Shown piece after piece: positions 9,662 to 21,939 of a stretch of 64,000 bases of DNA. Every line of letters starts with the position of its first letter. Within the stretch, counting starts at the first letter, position 1. The DNA is taken from contig CM066313.1 in assembly GCA_033807775.1 (NCBI GenBank), forward strand, positions 60,620,484 to 60,684,483, read 5' to 3'. The notes beneath the pieces were generated by a model that was given only the letters and a program-made list of their open reading frames with translations, did no database searches and had not been told where the DNA came from. This stretch comes from Saussurea involucrata (taxonomy: Eukaryota; Streptophyta; Magnoliopsida; Asterales; Asteraceae). The translations under genes and the position numbers were made by a program.

Positions 9662-12600
9662 ATGGCTTCCAGTTCCCACGATGCTTTGAACTCTCCTCGA
9701 CAATCCCCAGTACATTCAGAGCACTCACACAACCCTAACGTCGCCGGAAATCCAGAAACTCCGACGACTCTGCTAATTTTACACCAACCACTCACCTTCA
9801 AAATTTTCTAACCAAAGAACTTTTTGAGGATGTTCTTCCATTAAAATCAAATAACTGCTACCTGGTACCCTCACCAACAGCCTTCGGCGAAGCCCATGCC
9901 CTTCTCCTCAACATCATGGAAAACCATATCCTATACCCCCTCCTTTCCAAAACCCCAACCAAAATCCCCGTTCGATATCTGAATCAATTTTGGCAAAGTT
10001 GCCGATTTGATTCAGATGATTCTCTGATTAAGGGCTATATTTCGAAGCCAGACAAATTTGCACACCTCGAACTCAAGTTCAACAGAACTATGTTCTCGCT
10101 TGAGTTCAATCTACCAACCAGGGGTCTACTTGGAATAAAGAAATATGCTGAGGAACCGACGGACGAGGAACTCTGTCGCTTCGTAGAGATGTTAGGGTAT
10201 AACACAAACCTAAGGAAACGCAATGATTTCCGCAGAGGCAGACTACCACCTCTGTGGAATACCCTCTTCTCCATCCTAAACCGCTGTCTCACAGGGAAAA
10301 TTGGCAGCCCTGACCAGAGCTCACACCAGATCCTGACCATCATGTATGGGATCTATTACGATATTCCACTTGATTATGCAACCATCATGATGCAGGAGAT
10401 GGTAAATACGATCGACAGAAAGCTTGCAATCCAGAAAGCCAAAACAAAGACACCAGGATATCTACCACCTCTGCAATATCAAAGAATTCTAGGAGTCTTA
10501 TTCGAGCCTCTACTTCTTATGGAGAAATGGCCAATGGAAGGGCCAACTGTAAAACTTTTTCCCATGAACAAAAACATTCCTACAGAGCATGAAGACGACT
10601 ATCCTCACTGCAGACCTCTGCCGAAGAATCTTCTGACATATGCCACAAATGAAGACCTAAAAGAAGAGTATATACGCGTTCACAGCACTCCAGAACCAAG
10701 TCATGTGACACCCCCACGTTTAGGTATCCCCATAGGTACTAGAGTAGTGGAGAGGATGACAGAAGAAGAATGGGCCAGAGCTTTAGAAAAACATTACTCA
10801 ATACAGGATCGGTTCCATGCCCAAAGAGAAGACATATACCCCTCTTCATCCAAGAGAAAAACCTCTGCAACCACACCCCAAAAGAAGAGAAAGAAAACGA
10901 AACCCACAGAGGAAACTTCAACCTCTGCAGCTCAACCATCTCGACCCCCTGCAACAGAAACAGGATCCTCAGCACCTCCCTCCCCTCCAAAACAAAAGAA
11001 ACGAAAAACCATATCCACAGAGGAGGGAGCCCCTAAACCAAAGAGGAGGAAGTCAAAGAAGAAGAAACCCACATCACCTCTGCAATCAATTGCAGAGGGA
11101 GTCGAACAACAAGAGGAAGACCAAACCATACCTCTGCAATCTCCCTCCCCAATAAACTATGCAGATCAACAGGGAGATTTTAATGCCTTCCTCAACCAAC
11201 CCGACATAGCCCACACCTTAGATCCATCAGGATGGACCGCAGAACCATTGTCTCATGAATCGTCAGAGACACCCAACTACACAATAGCATCGAACTTGGA
11301 TGAGTATGATCAAACTCCTCAGAACATCCAATGTTAGACTCCAGAGGTTATGCGCAATCCTTTCCTCCATCCAGAGCTTAACACTGGGAAACCAACCCCT
11401 ACATGCACAAAAGAAGGAGAACCGACTAAGGCAGTGGATACTACAGAAAAGGTTAGGGTAGAAACCACAGAGGGTCCTACAGAAAAAGATGCCGCAGAAG
11501 AAGAAGGCACAAATCTCCAACCCCCTCCCAGTGCAACCCACACATCTAACACCGCTGGTCTAGCAGCAGAAGGTATTATTGAAAAAGAGTTGCACAACTC
11601 GATCCCTACCCAAACCGACCAGCCAGAGGTTACTCTTTCAACCTCTGTGCCACTTATTCCTAGGGAAACCATTCCAGGGGAGTCCTCTCTAAAGGACTTA
11701 CCCGTAGTTCGTGGTCATTCGCCCGAGACCACAATCGCACACCTAACAGAGGCATATGTTGCCTCTGCCACGCACACAACAATAGGGCCCAACCTCCTTT
11801 CAGAGAGGAGTAGAGAGCACCAAGACGAAGAGACTCTAGACAAGTCTCCAAGTCAACAGAAGGACATTCCAATACACACCTCTAGAGTGGATTTGGACAC
11901 TGACCTTCACAGAACTTCTGTAGAGGTTGGAACACAAGTTTCTCCTCAAGGATCAGAAGGAAATTCTTCCACCCTCAACGTAAAAACAGGGGTGAACGAA
12001 GGTGTCCCAGGAACAAGGACTCACTCTGGGGATGGATGTGTTCCTCCAGAGGTTACCACTGACTCTCATGTGACAAAGGATGAGTTCCAAACCTTTGTAA
12101 CCTCTGTGAATCAAAAACTACAGGAGTTGCAAAGCTCCTTTTCTTATTTTATAGAGACTACTTCAGGAGCAATTACAAGGATAAATACCAAAATGGACGA
12201 CTTGTCCACAGAGGTACAACAAGCTCTGTCCCAGATGAAGTCTAATGATGAATCTTCTGTCGCAACCTCTGCCAGAATACATGTTGTCGAATTCGAAAGA
12301 AGTGCAACCTCTGCATTCAAAAACTCCATCAAGATTTATCTTGAAAAGATGAGGCAACAAGCTGCAAAGAAACAAGACAACACTTGCAGGGCAGAAGGTT
12401 CTAAAGAAGGGAGGCAAGATGACCCTGATAATGATGATGCATCGGGTCATCCTGAGGGGGAGAACCAATCTGAGAAAACAACAGAGGCTAAAGCTGCAGA
12501 AACTACGACAATCACAGAGTCTGAAACTCATGATCCCCCAACCAAAAGTCAAGGAAATCAACAGAGGTCCGCAGAGGAAACACCAGCCTCTGTGGGAACC

Positions 12601-14288
12601 ACCTCTGTCTTTGGAGAAGATGCTTCTACTCAAGAAAAGATTCAGATCTTAACATCTTCCTCCTCAGAAGAACTTTCCACTACTACACCAAAACCAACAA
12701 CCCAACTCAAAACCTACCCCAGAAGAAAATCAATTGCCCACAAACCAAGAGGACCAAAATGCTCTGCTACTTATGTTCTAAAAAGAATGGAATTTGTAAA
12801 TGCTTTCAGAACAGCAAGACGTTTTGATATCCCTCTACAAACCACAACCGAGCTCACAGAAGAACCATCTACATAAACCAAATCTCCAATCAAACCAACA
12901 GAACAATCATCACCAAAGTCTTCAGAAACCCCTGCTACAACCCAAACACCTGAAACTCAAAGCAGAAGCAAAACCACAGAGACAACAACCATCTCTGTGG
13001 AATCTACTCCTGAAGAAACCCAAGTACCCAAATCACCAGTTCAATAGAAGACCACAGAGGCAACACCAACCTCTGTGGAATCTACTTCTGTACTTGGAAA
13101 AGATGTCCAAAACCAAGAAGTCCACCTTCTGACATCCTCCGATGACGAACTACCTTCCCCGAAACCCAAACCAAAAGAAGCAATCCCAGAAAATCCAAAA
13201 CAGGCAACAGGTTCTGAGTCTTCTCAAGCCAAAGATAAAGGAAAGGGTATCCTGACAGAAGAACCAAAGAAGAAAAAGCCAATGCCTCAGACAACAGAGA
13301 AGTTGATGAAGAGCTCATTCGATGCCTTTGTAACTCCTAAACCTGAAGACAACTGGCATTCAATCTAGATCCTCTGTCAAAAATTCCAATCCTTGATCCA
13401 AAAGCAAAGGTAACAGAAGGTAGAGTTGCAGAGATAAAACGAGAAATGGATGCTCTACGAAGACCAATACCACCACCGAGTACACGACATGCAGAAATGG
13501 AAGAGGTGGTGTATAGGTATCTTTACAAACAGCATAATCAGAAAAATCCTCTGCCTCTCATCGAAGATCCTCAACTCAGAGCTGACCTTGATAACACCTT
13601 CACAAGAACAAAGCCAAAAGCAAGGGCAGAAGTCTTCTCAGAATCCAAAATTGAAAAGGTAATATATTGCAAATTCTCTCAAACAAGAACCTTTCCAAAG
13701 ATCAGGTACAACATCTACAAAGTCAAAAGGGAGAACAAGTCCGAAAATCAATTCTCAGATGCCGATATAAGGAACTTGAACCCCTACGATCTGCGAGATC
13801 TTCTACTTTGGACGAAAGAAAACTTCGACACCGATGCTAACAGAAGGGCCTATCAAGTATTCAGGAAAGCAATGAGGGAAAAGCTTCTGCTATATAGCAT
13901 GATAGACTTTCAGCTGGGAAAAGATCTTGGAGTCAGAAACCTAAGTCTAAGACCACCAGAGGATCACTGCCCACCTTCTGCCATGCCCAACTCAATCATA
14001 AAAACACCAAGGTATGGGTTAGTATATAAGGATCCTGCTGGTCAAATAAGACTTTTTGTGGAAATGGACTGTCAGAAGTATGCAACCAGTACTCTGATCA
14101 AGTTCAGATCAATTCTAGAAGAAAATAGAGGTACTGAGCTTATGGATCAAGAATCAGCAGACAGAATGATCGGAGAAATCGATGCAACCATCAACTTAAG
14201 AGAACTCTGCATCAAATTCTATCACGAGCTCAAAGAAGTGGGATTCGACAACAAAAGCTTCAACGACTTCACAGATGCAAATGTCTGA
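9662..14288 (+). pseudogene. Cop-A env-like ORF (degenerate)
   Basis: A frame of about 1,500 codons downstream of where pol would be. The N-terminal 290 residues form a globular domain with the core YLNQFWQSC, FNRTMFSLEF, LPPLWNTLFS and IMYGIYYD. A long Pro/Thr/Glu/Ser-rich middle with KKKRK-type basic patches follows, then a conserved C-terminal domain (about 280 residues, from EEVVYRYLY to the FYHEL segment). Such an extra ORF is typical of Sireviruses and is called env-like by position; I see no membrane segment. It is broken by a frameshift near 9770, stops at 11335, 12874, about 13026 and 13366, and a frameshift near 13370-13440. Open pieces are 9916-11337, 11350-12876, 13075-13368 and 13446-14288. 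Confidence 0.75.
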
Positions 14289-14432
14289 GTCTCATTTACA
14301 TACCTCTGTAAACTGTAAAATGCCCCTGGCATAATTCAAAATGAAAAGAAATGAATCTTTGAGGTATTGTTTAACCTCTGTTTTATTTACTTAGCCTAAT
14401 CAAGCATAATTCAATTTTTCATTTTTCAATAC

Positions 14433-14444
14433 TTAGGGGGAGAT
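14433..14444 (+). other. Cop-A polypurine tract
   Basis: TTAGGGGGAGAT, ending at the base before the 3' LTR; the second-strand primer in LTR elements. Confidence 0.85.
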
Positions 14445-15241
14445 TGTTAGCTCCAATATTCACAATATTAGAAGTATTGAAAAATAGGCCAAGTAAAGAA
14501 GACTTCGACAGAAGCTCTGCCGAGTGCTCACAGAAGTTCTGCGAAGTGTCACAGAAGCTCTGCCGAAGTAACCAAGATCATTCAAGAAATGCCAAGACCA
14601 AAGAATGAACTGAAGAAATACTTCTCACAGAGGACCGAGCCGCAAAACCTCTGTCACCCTTGACAGAGCCTCTGCGGTTTATACCAAAGACTTGAAAGAT
14701 TCATAAATATCTTAATGTTTCAGGATCCGTACATCCACTTGCTTCAAGCGTGCCCTGACATCAACTACACATGTCAAACTCTGATAGGGCTCTGTCAAAT
14801 GTGGAACATGCGCATTTAATGAACAACGTACCTACTACTGTTCATCCAACATGCTCATTAAATGAACATCGTACCTTGCAACTGTTCATACGATCCTGTC
14901 AACAGTAGATCAGTCCTTATTGTCCCTTGTAGAAGTAGTATAAATAGAAGGTTCATGTGAACTCTTCTATTAAGGCTTAAGCACACAAAACTTCTCATAT
15001 ATCATTAAGTCTTGCACTTACACACACACCAGCAGTTCTTCACATGTTCTTGGTGTTCTTAATATATATCAAATACAGTAATCTTTGAGATATTCATCTG
15101 TTCATTATATACTGATTATTTGATATTGTGTGTTGTTTCTATATAAACATATCTGTTAGTTCTTCAAATACGCTTCCGCAACACATCTCACTTGAACTAA
15201 TAGATTAGATAATCTTTGTTAATCAAATACGGGAACCAACA
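14445..15241 (+). repeat. Cop-A 3' LTR
   Basis: 797 bp. It differs from the 5' LTR by scattered substitutions and a 3-bp insertion (TTC near 15060). Followed by the duplication CTCTC (15242-15246). Confidence 0.92.
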
Positions 15242-15906
15242 CTCTCCATGAGTATGTCCAACTGCTTGGCACCTACTACATTTTCTCTGTATCGGATCTT
15301 CACCACGAGATGGACGTCGATCGTTCTTTCTTGGTCTCCCGACTCTGTTCTTAGTTATTAACAGTGGATAGCATGGCAGAAGGGGGGCGTGTGGAGACAC
15401 CCATGATTCAAGGGGTCCAGCTGGATTGATTACCTCCCGATATGTTTCCCGGTAAGTTTCGGACGTGTAGAAATTTACAGCCAAATTGCTGCAATCTCTA
15501 CGACCCATATGCCTTGCAGCAACGATGGCATGACCGCACGGTAACCCAGAGTATTCCCATTGAAGATATGAGCAAACATGGTCGGTCATATCGGCAGTTG
15601 CGTCAAAACGGTTATCACGAACCTGGTACTTCCCATACCCAATTTCGCTTACCCTCCATGTCACAGCCCTTCCCGCCCTTTTGAGAATTATCTCCTCCGC
15701 CTTTGGTATGAGTCTATTACGCATTTCACCTCCTTTTCGGCGTCGAAGTTGGTACCACTCTTGTTGAAAGGTCCGGAAGTACTCCATAAGTATACAATCG
15801 GTAATCTACTAGCAAAACGAGAGAGTGCATTCACCGACTCTGCACTATTGGAGCTCAGAATGTCATAACGTTATGCGGGAAAATGGGCCCTCGACCACCT
15901 CTTCGG
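15242..15906 (-). pseudogene. MULE-1 transposase, SWIM and zinc-knuckle fragment
   Basis: Encodes the C-terminal third of a MuDR-type transposase. A SWIM zinc finger is visible as C-S-YLQWEYSGLPCGH, near the middle of the frame, and a CCHC knuckle (CSRCQAVGHTHGE + C) at its end. Between them lies VGRPRKNDRR, the usual basic linker. The 5' side is cut at 15907 by the solo LTR and the 3' side at 15241 by Cop-A. The open frame 15197-15787 runs on into LTR sequence, so its last ten or so residues are not transposase. Its partners are 18363-19975 upstream and 5843-5988 downstream. Confidence 0.9.
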
Positions 15907-18357
15907 TGTAACATCCCCCGTCCACGTGGTCCGGAACGGATGATGTCACTAACGGGACCTAACATAATTACACAACTAATTCAGAGCTACTAATAAACTC
16001 TAAAACGGATTACAACTTTTAAAGTATGATTTACATCCCAAAATATTATATCTCAAAAAAAGATTATAAACTTATAACACTTATATATTTAGACGAGTCT
16101 AAAAACTCCAAAAATTCACGCTCGATCTCAAGTCCCGTCCCCATGAATGTCACTTGGAACCTGCCGTGTCAAAAAACAAGAAACACGGCTGAGCATGGGC
16201 TCAGTGAATGGATTATAATATAATTTCGGAATAATAATAAACACATAAAAAATAAAGCGGAAGACTTAAAATTCAATTGAAGAACGTTTTATAAAACTTA
16301 AGACGGTAATTCATTTAATGCAAAAGAGATGATCAGTAATATTCGAAAGCAAGAATCTCAATAAAGGTTCACACTTTAACTTCAAAACGTCATATAAATC
16401 AATTCTGTCAATTCATGTTCAAGTGTTCGTGGGGTGGCCAACCCACACGAACTATTGGGCCGGCGTGCGGGCACACACACCCGAGTCCCCCGTGAATTTA
16501 ACCACGGTCACATGTTATGTGGGTAAAAATTCTAGGATCGATCCATCCGCCCTGGAGCCAACAAAGTCGGCCTAGTCCACAGAGTTGGGTTCACGGAAGA
16601 CACTATCGGGCTTAACTCTAGTGGACCGAGTTCACCTGCAGGACGCCATGACTACAAAGCCGCCATAGAAGTCATCCCAAATAATGTGCCCATTAATTGG
16701 GTTGTTCTAAAATCATCGAAAAACACAAATGCCACTTACCCGAATGGCGTTCATAAATCAAGTTCAATATAGTTCACAAGTTCATAATCACTTTCAAATA
16801 AGACACGTTTTAATGAAACGTCAAAGATTCAAACAAATGATTCAATAAATCAACATCAATGTTTTACGATAAAACTTTCATAATTCATATATATATATAT
16901 ATATTCATCTTATTGACCACGTTCACGTGATCAATTGTAAGGCGGTGAACCACCTTTAGGAAGGGTCAACTACATCAAATAGTTGCCCACGAGTCAAAGG
17001 AAGTGAAATCCATACCTTAGTCGAATTGAGATGTAACGCACGATCAAACGAGATTCACGAAGAAGTTGTACGAGTTCGAGTGCCTATTTAAAACATAAAT
17101 TGTTATCACTCGCACAACATAAAACTCACATTATAGTTATTATAATACTGTATTTTGGTTCTAATGGTATCCAAGAAACTTAAATTTCAAAACGAACAGC
17201 CCGATACACATTTCGAAACTAAACTCGACATATATTGCGGAACTGCACTTGACAGCTCCTAAACCCCATTTTTCAAGCATTTTAATCATACTTAGAGAAC
17301 AAAACAGATTATAAGATCTTAATGAAAACTGTTCTATGACCTCTTACAGTTCTACCCAAATTGGAATCACCTCATTTGGATCATCCATTGATTTTATATG
17401 ATTTTTATAAAAACACAGGACTGATCCCGAGTACACACTGATCAGTCCCAAAAACATGTTGTTTTGAGCCACTTAAAGTCAAAACTGGGTTTTAGGCCCT
17501 TCATAAGAATTGTAGAACACACGTAGGACCTTCTACTTGTAAAATTTGAGCTTAATCGGACTTACGGTTTGTGAGTTATGTGCTGTCGAAGTATCGGGCC
17601 TGCACATACCGTAACGTCCGGTTTCCAAACTTTTCCAATTCACTTCTTAATGTTCAAAACTCCATTTTTACTCAATTAATCTCGTTCTAAATATAAACTA
17701 ACAGACCAAACGTCAAAATAGAGCTTAATGATTAATCTCTTAACCTTAATCATGAAACTTTATTCTCTTAAGCGTTTAACCGAACACTTGGTGATCAACT
17801 AACCGTATAAACATAAAATCCACCATTTTGATTCTAAACTTTACCCTTTTTAATCCTTCTTCACTTTTGACAAAACCAAACATTTCTAAACATATATATT
17901 ATCATAACTTTGCAATTTCAAACCATAATTTAAACTAAACCCAAAATAGAAATCAATCTCAAGAGTACATAGAAACTTAGCAAACTAGAGAGAAATTATA
18001 CCTCTACGAAGGATTTGACGAGAGGATTCCGAATATGTAATTGTAGTTTTGATTCCTTCAACGAATTTGAAACAAAAATTTAGATAAAAGAGAGATTTTA
18101 GAGAGAGAGAGAGAGAGAGAGAAGGTATGGTGATGGCGGTGGATTAAGCAAAATGAAAGTGTAGTTTCCTCTTAATAATACGTAAACTTTGATATATATA
18201 TATATATATATATTTATTGTAATAATTTTTAATTTTTTTAATTAATAAAACTTTGGTTAATTGACACTTTTAATCCCTCAACTATAATTGATTGACATTT
18301 TAAATACGATATATTTCAGAGACGTTAAAGTACACGTTTTTAAAGCGGGGTATTACA
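15907..18357. mobile_element. Solo LTR, gypsy-like
   Basis: 2451 bp, TGTAACATCCCC...GGGGTATTACA, flanked by TTCGG at 15902-15906 and at 18358-18362. There is no internal domain, so this is a solo LTR left by recombination between two LTRs. Long LTRs with TGTAACA...CCC ends are common in plant Ty3/gypsy chromoviruses; that class is a likelihood, not proven. Orientation cannot be fixed because the termini are nearly palindromic. It splits the MULE-1 transposase between its DDE and SWIM regions. Confidence 0.85.
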
Positions 18358-18362
18358 TTCGG

Positions 18363-19975
18363 TCCAGCATTGTCCATAACTTGTGCTGCACGATTGGCAC
18401 TAACTCGTAGTGCATTCATGTACCGGTCAAACTCCTGAACCGTATACGCTTTGCATGCCTTCCAGTAGGTGGTGTGGTGTGTTGTAATACGTTTGTCCTG
18501 GCTTTTGGCGTTCATCTCCAAATGTCGACAACATAGGAAGTGAAGGGTGTTTGGGTACGTGGCAGAGATTGCGGCGCTTATGGAAGCAGCCCTGTCGAAC
18601 ATAAACACCAACCCTTCCGGGTCTCCGACACATTCTCTCAACATGGACAGAAACCAACTCCACTCTTCCCAGGTCTCGGACTTGCCTACTCCGAAAGCAA
18701 TGGGCACGTTGTTGTTATTCCCGTCCAAGGCAACCGCCAGGAACATCATACCCAAGTAACGCCCCTTTAAATAGGCAGCGTCTATTACCAGGACACGACG
18801 CAGATTTGCCAGAAATGCGCGGATCTGCAAAAACCTAGGTGGTTTCCCTTTATAAATGTTATAATTTATAATGTGTAAACATATGACATGTTAATATACG
18901 TACCGCACATCCAAGGGCAGCGAAGCACAACTCAAAACGTCCATTTGAATCGGTCCTTATCCTGGTGACTGTACCTGGATTACGTAGCTCCAAATTATAT
19001 AAATATGTAGGGAGTCGTTCATACGACTCCTCGGGAGTGCCTCTCACCATTAGTAGTGCCCTGCATCGCGCACACCAACCTTGGTGGTAACCAATTGTGA
19101 TCCCGTACTGCTAATGTCGTTTGGACGAAATGCCCTGCTAGCATCAAGAAATTTGCCTTTGAATATGTAGCCCAAAGTCCTTTTGTTGGCTTGTCGCTCG
19201 GTGGGATTCAGTTGCGTCCTCGAATAAGTGTGTACGTCGTGCAACTTTCTAACGCTAAACATCCCTCCTTTAGGGCCCACGGACCTCGCGGACGTTCTCC
19301 TATTACAACTTTCTCTCCTACATACAACCACGTATTTGGCTTTGTCGGATTTCTTCGTTTTACTTTCAAAACCCTCTTCTATGAACTTAATTCCGAGCTG
19401 TGTGGCCAATTTATCCTTCGTATCAAATATTTGACCTTCACGTATCCTTGAACTGCGATTATAAGGTGCGGGTTCGTAGGGTTGTATATGGGTCTCCGGG
19501 GGTGGAAGGAGAGGAGCATATCAAAATAATCATTTAACTCACCAAATGATTTATTACTAGGGGTATATTTTTCTTTTTCTTCGTCCTCATCACTATCGGT
19601 ATATGATCTGTCTATATCATATCTACCCATTGTGAAAACATGGGTTTCGTCATCAGCAACTCCAGTAAACCGTCTTTCTTAGTCTTCTTCTTCTTCTTCT
19701 TCTTATTGATGCGTCTCCGGAACAAAATCAGGATAACAGTCGTTAAGACCATATGTATGATCCGAATAAACTGTTGGGGCGTAGGACGCCTGAAATTGAG
19801 AATCAGGCTCCAGTTGGGTTTCGTCATCACCGTCGTCATCACCTTCGTCATCATCTTCGTCATCTCCTTCGTCGCACATCAATGAATCAACATACACAAA
19901 AAGTGCTGGAGGTCTTTCTGACTGGGCTGCAAATTGCAGAAAACCAGAGATATCTCCATCGTCGGATAACTCCAC
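18363..19975 (-). pseudogene. MULE-1 transposase, central part (DNA-binding and DDE)
   Basis: From 19975 down: a continuation of the N-terminal domain (ELSDDGDISGFLQF), an acidic Asp-rich linker, a MuDR-type DNA-binding domain (VVCRRESCNRRTSARSVG then FSVRKLHDVHTY, about 19230-19330), and the catalytic domain (VLVIDAAYLKGRYLGM at 18740-18790; LVFMFDRAASISAAI about 18560-18610). A 79-bp intron fits 18825-18903 (GTACGT...TTGCAG). At least two frameshifts are visible, near 19690 next to a CTT run coding for lysines, and near 19440. The downstream catalytic Glu lies beyond the solo LTR or is lost. This is a MULE transposase by domain order. Confidence 0.88.
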
Positions 19976-20339
19976 TGTTAGGACCATAAATGTCCTACAT
20001 ATTAAAAAGATATATAAATAATTATATAGGATTAATTAGTTTAATTTATTAATTGTAAAAGTCATTATTGTTAAATGGGCTTAGATTAGCCTAATGGGCT
20101 TAGGCTTTGTTTGCCTAAAAACCTTAGTATATAAGGTTAGTCTTAACCTTAGAATTAGGTTAGAGTTTTCATTAGCGATTTATTATCATTCATTAGAGCT
20201 TAGAGAGATTAAGTCGTTCATTTACTTCCATTGTAATATTGTTGAACGATTAATACTTTGAATGAATATGAGAGGGGTGACAAGTTGAAATCATTAAACA
20301 TCTCTGTTATCGTTGTTACCTGTTAAACTGAGACTCTCA
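19976..20339 (+). repeat. Cop-B 5' LTR
   Basis: 364 bp, preceded by the target duplication TCCAC. Contains GTATATAAGG, a TATA-type motif, near 20127. Confidence 0.92.
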
Positions 20340-20341
20340 AT

Positions 20342-20353
20342 TGGTATCAGAGC
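20342..20353 (+). other. Cop-B primer-binding site
   Basis: TGGTATCAGAGC, three bases after the 5' LTR; initiator tRNA-Met type. Confidence 0.9.
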
Positions 20354-21099
20354 CGAATCGGTGATTTGAAGATACGAAAGAAATCGAACGAAAGCGAGAA
20401 AAAGTATAAAATTCGTATTGAATTTTTTTGGAAAACGCAGCGAGCCATTTTGCCTATTCCCAAAGATTGAACCGTCGGATCGTCACGAGTTTTGGACAGT
20501 AGCTCCACGACATTCCGTTTTACATTCTGAACGGTTGGATTAATCGTTTGACGTCCAGAAGGCATCTGTTTAATTTTCGTAATACTGCAGTTTTTCTTGG
20601 GGTGAAATCGTTCTTCAATCGGGTTTGCAAAGCTTTTTCATTGATTTAATAATTCGTTTGTTAAATCTCGATTGTTTACTCGTTTATATCTGCTGTTATC
20701 TACGTTTACATCAATTCTCAAAGGCTTTAATTTTTCAATTTAAAAATTAATTCTTGAGTTTTTGGTGTTCTTCAATTTTTTGTGGTGATTTTTGAAAAAT
20801 AGGACATACTTTGCTTAGAAATCGATTTAGGTATGTTTGTTTTTGTGTTTTTGGTCAAAATCTAACCCTACAGGAGTGAAATCAAGCAACCCTATCGATC
20901 TCAAATCCGAATTACAACCACAGTCGCAGTGTCCGGAAGTTTACCGGGTAAGTTCACTATTATCTCAAGTTACCGGATATATCCAAAGTTGCCAGAAGAT
21001 CCCACTTTCCGGGTAACATTGGTTTCAACTTTCCTGGTAACTTTAATTTTCACTTTCCGGGTATTTTAATTTCCACTTTCCGGGTACATATTTTTTTCC
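20354..21099 (+). other. Cop-B leader, left part
   Basis: Non-coding leader. Its last 160 bp contain repeated CCGG-centred motifs (ACCGGGTAAGTT, TTTCCGGGTAACATT) that continue on the other side of MULE-2 at 29365-29720. This shows that the two stretches were once contiguous. Confidence 0.7.
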
Positions 21100-21545
21100 G
21101 GAAAATTAATTAAAATACCCTAAGTTTGACCATCTCTTACCAAAATACCCAAAATCTCTCCCAGTTTACGAAAGTACCCAAAAAATCCGCGATGGAGCCC
21201 GCGATCGCGGGCTCCAGGCCACGTGTCACCAAGAATGCCCGCGTTGGTCCCTCAAGAATGCCCGCGGTCCAGCTTTCCCCCCTCAAGAATGCCCGCGTGT
21301 GCAGTTTTGGTCCCTGCCCGCGATTGACTCATTGACCCCCGCGATCGCGGGCTACACGTGTCACCAAAGTTTGCCCACTTTGCCCGCGTTGGTCCCTCAA
21401 GAATTCCCGCGGTACAACTTTCCCCCCTCAAGAATACCCGCGTGTGCATTTTTGGTCCCTGCCCGCGATTGACTTTCGTTGACCTCCCGCGATCGCGGGC
21501 TCCTGTGCCACGTGTCGGCACAGGGTTAACCCTAAAATCCCTTTG
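21100..21545 (+). repeat. MULE-2 left TIR with GC-rich palindromes
   Basis: Contains three copies of a CCCGCGATCGCGGG palindrome (about 21199, 21339, 21486), separated by near-repeats of GTTGGTCCCTCAAGAATGCC. It is very GC-rich compared with its surroundings. Confidence 0.8.
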
Positions 21546-21939
21546 ACGAACCCTAAACCCTAATTCCCTTGTTCCTTCGGCCGCACTATATAAGGGGGGG
21601 GGGGGGGACCAAGACACGGCCACTCTCCACTCTCAATTTTTTTAATCACTCTCTCAATTTTTAATCAAACTCTCTCAATTTTCTCCCACTCTCTCAATTT
21701 TCTCGTGTGGAATACGCGTTCGGGTTTTGTGAAGATGTCTCGTATTACCTCTTTGGTATGTTTTCCTTATGTTATTTGTTATTTTTTGTATGTCATTTTA
21801 AGTTAAGATATATGATTTGTAGGTTGTTATAGTGTTTATAACTTATGTTTGAATATGTTCTATGTTTAACATGATATGTATGGTTTTATGTTTGAATGTG
21901 ATATTTGTATGTTATAATGTGTATGTTGTTATAGTGTGT

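Larger units (their letters stand above)
5989..15241 (+). mobile_element. Cop-A: copia-type LTR element lacking pol
   Basis: LTRs at 5989-6782 and 14445-15241, both TGTTAG...CCAACA. The primer site (6785-6796, TGGTATCAGAGC) fits initiator tRNA-Met, and a polypurine tract adjoins the 3' LTR. The 5-bp duplication CTCTC lies at 5984-5988 and 15242-15246. By eye the LTRs differ at about 11 positions plus one 3-bp indel in about 795 bp (1.4 percent), so it is young. Between the LTRs are a coiled-coil gag frame, a deletion where protease, integrase, RT and RNase H should be, a post-pol region with repeated polypurine-like motifs, and a long env-like frame. The iMet primer site, multiple polypurine motifs and env-like ORF fit the Sirevirus lineage of copia elements. 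It could move only with help from a full element. Confidence 0.9.

Noticed and set aside
10035..11155. Several ORFs opposite or out of frame with the env-like ORF
   Set aside because: Shadows of the real frame; no homology and biased residue content.
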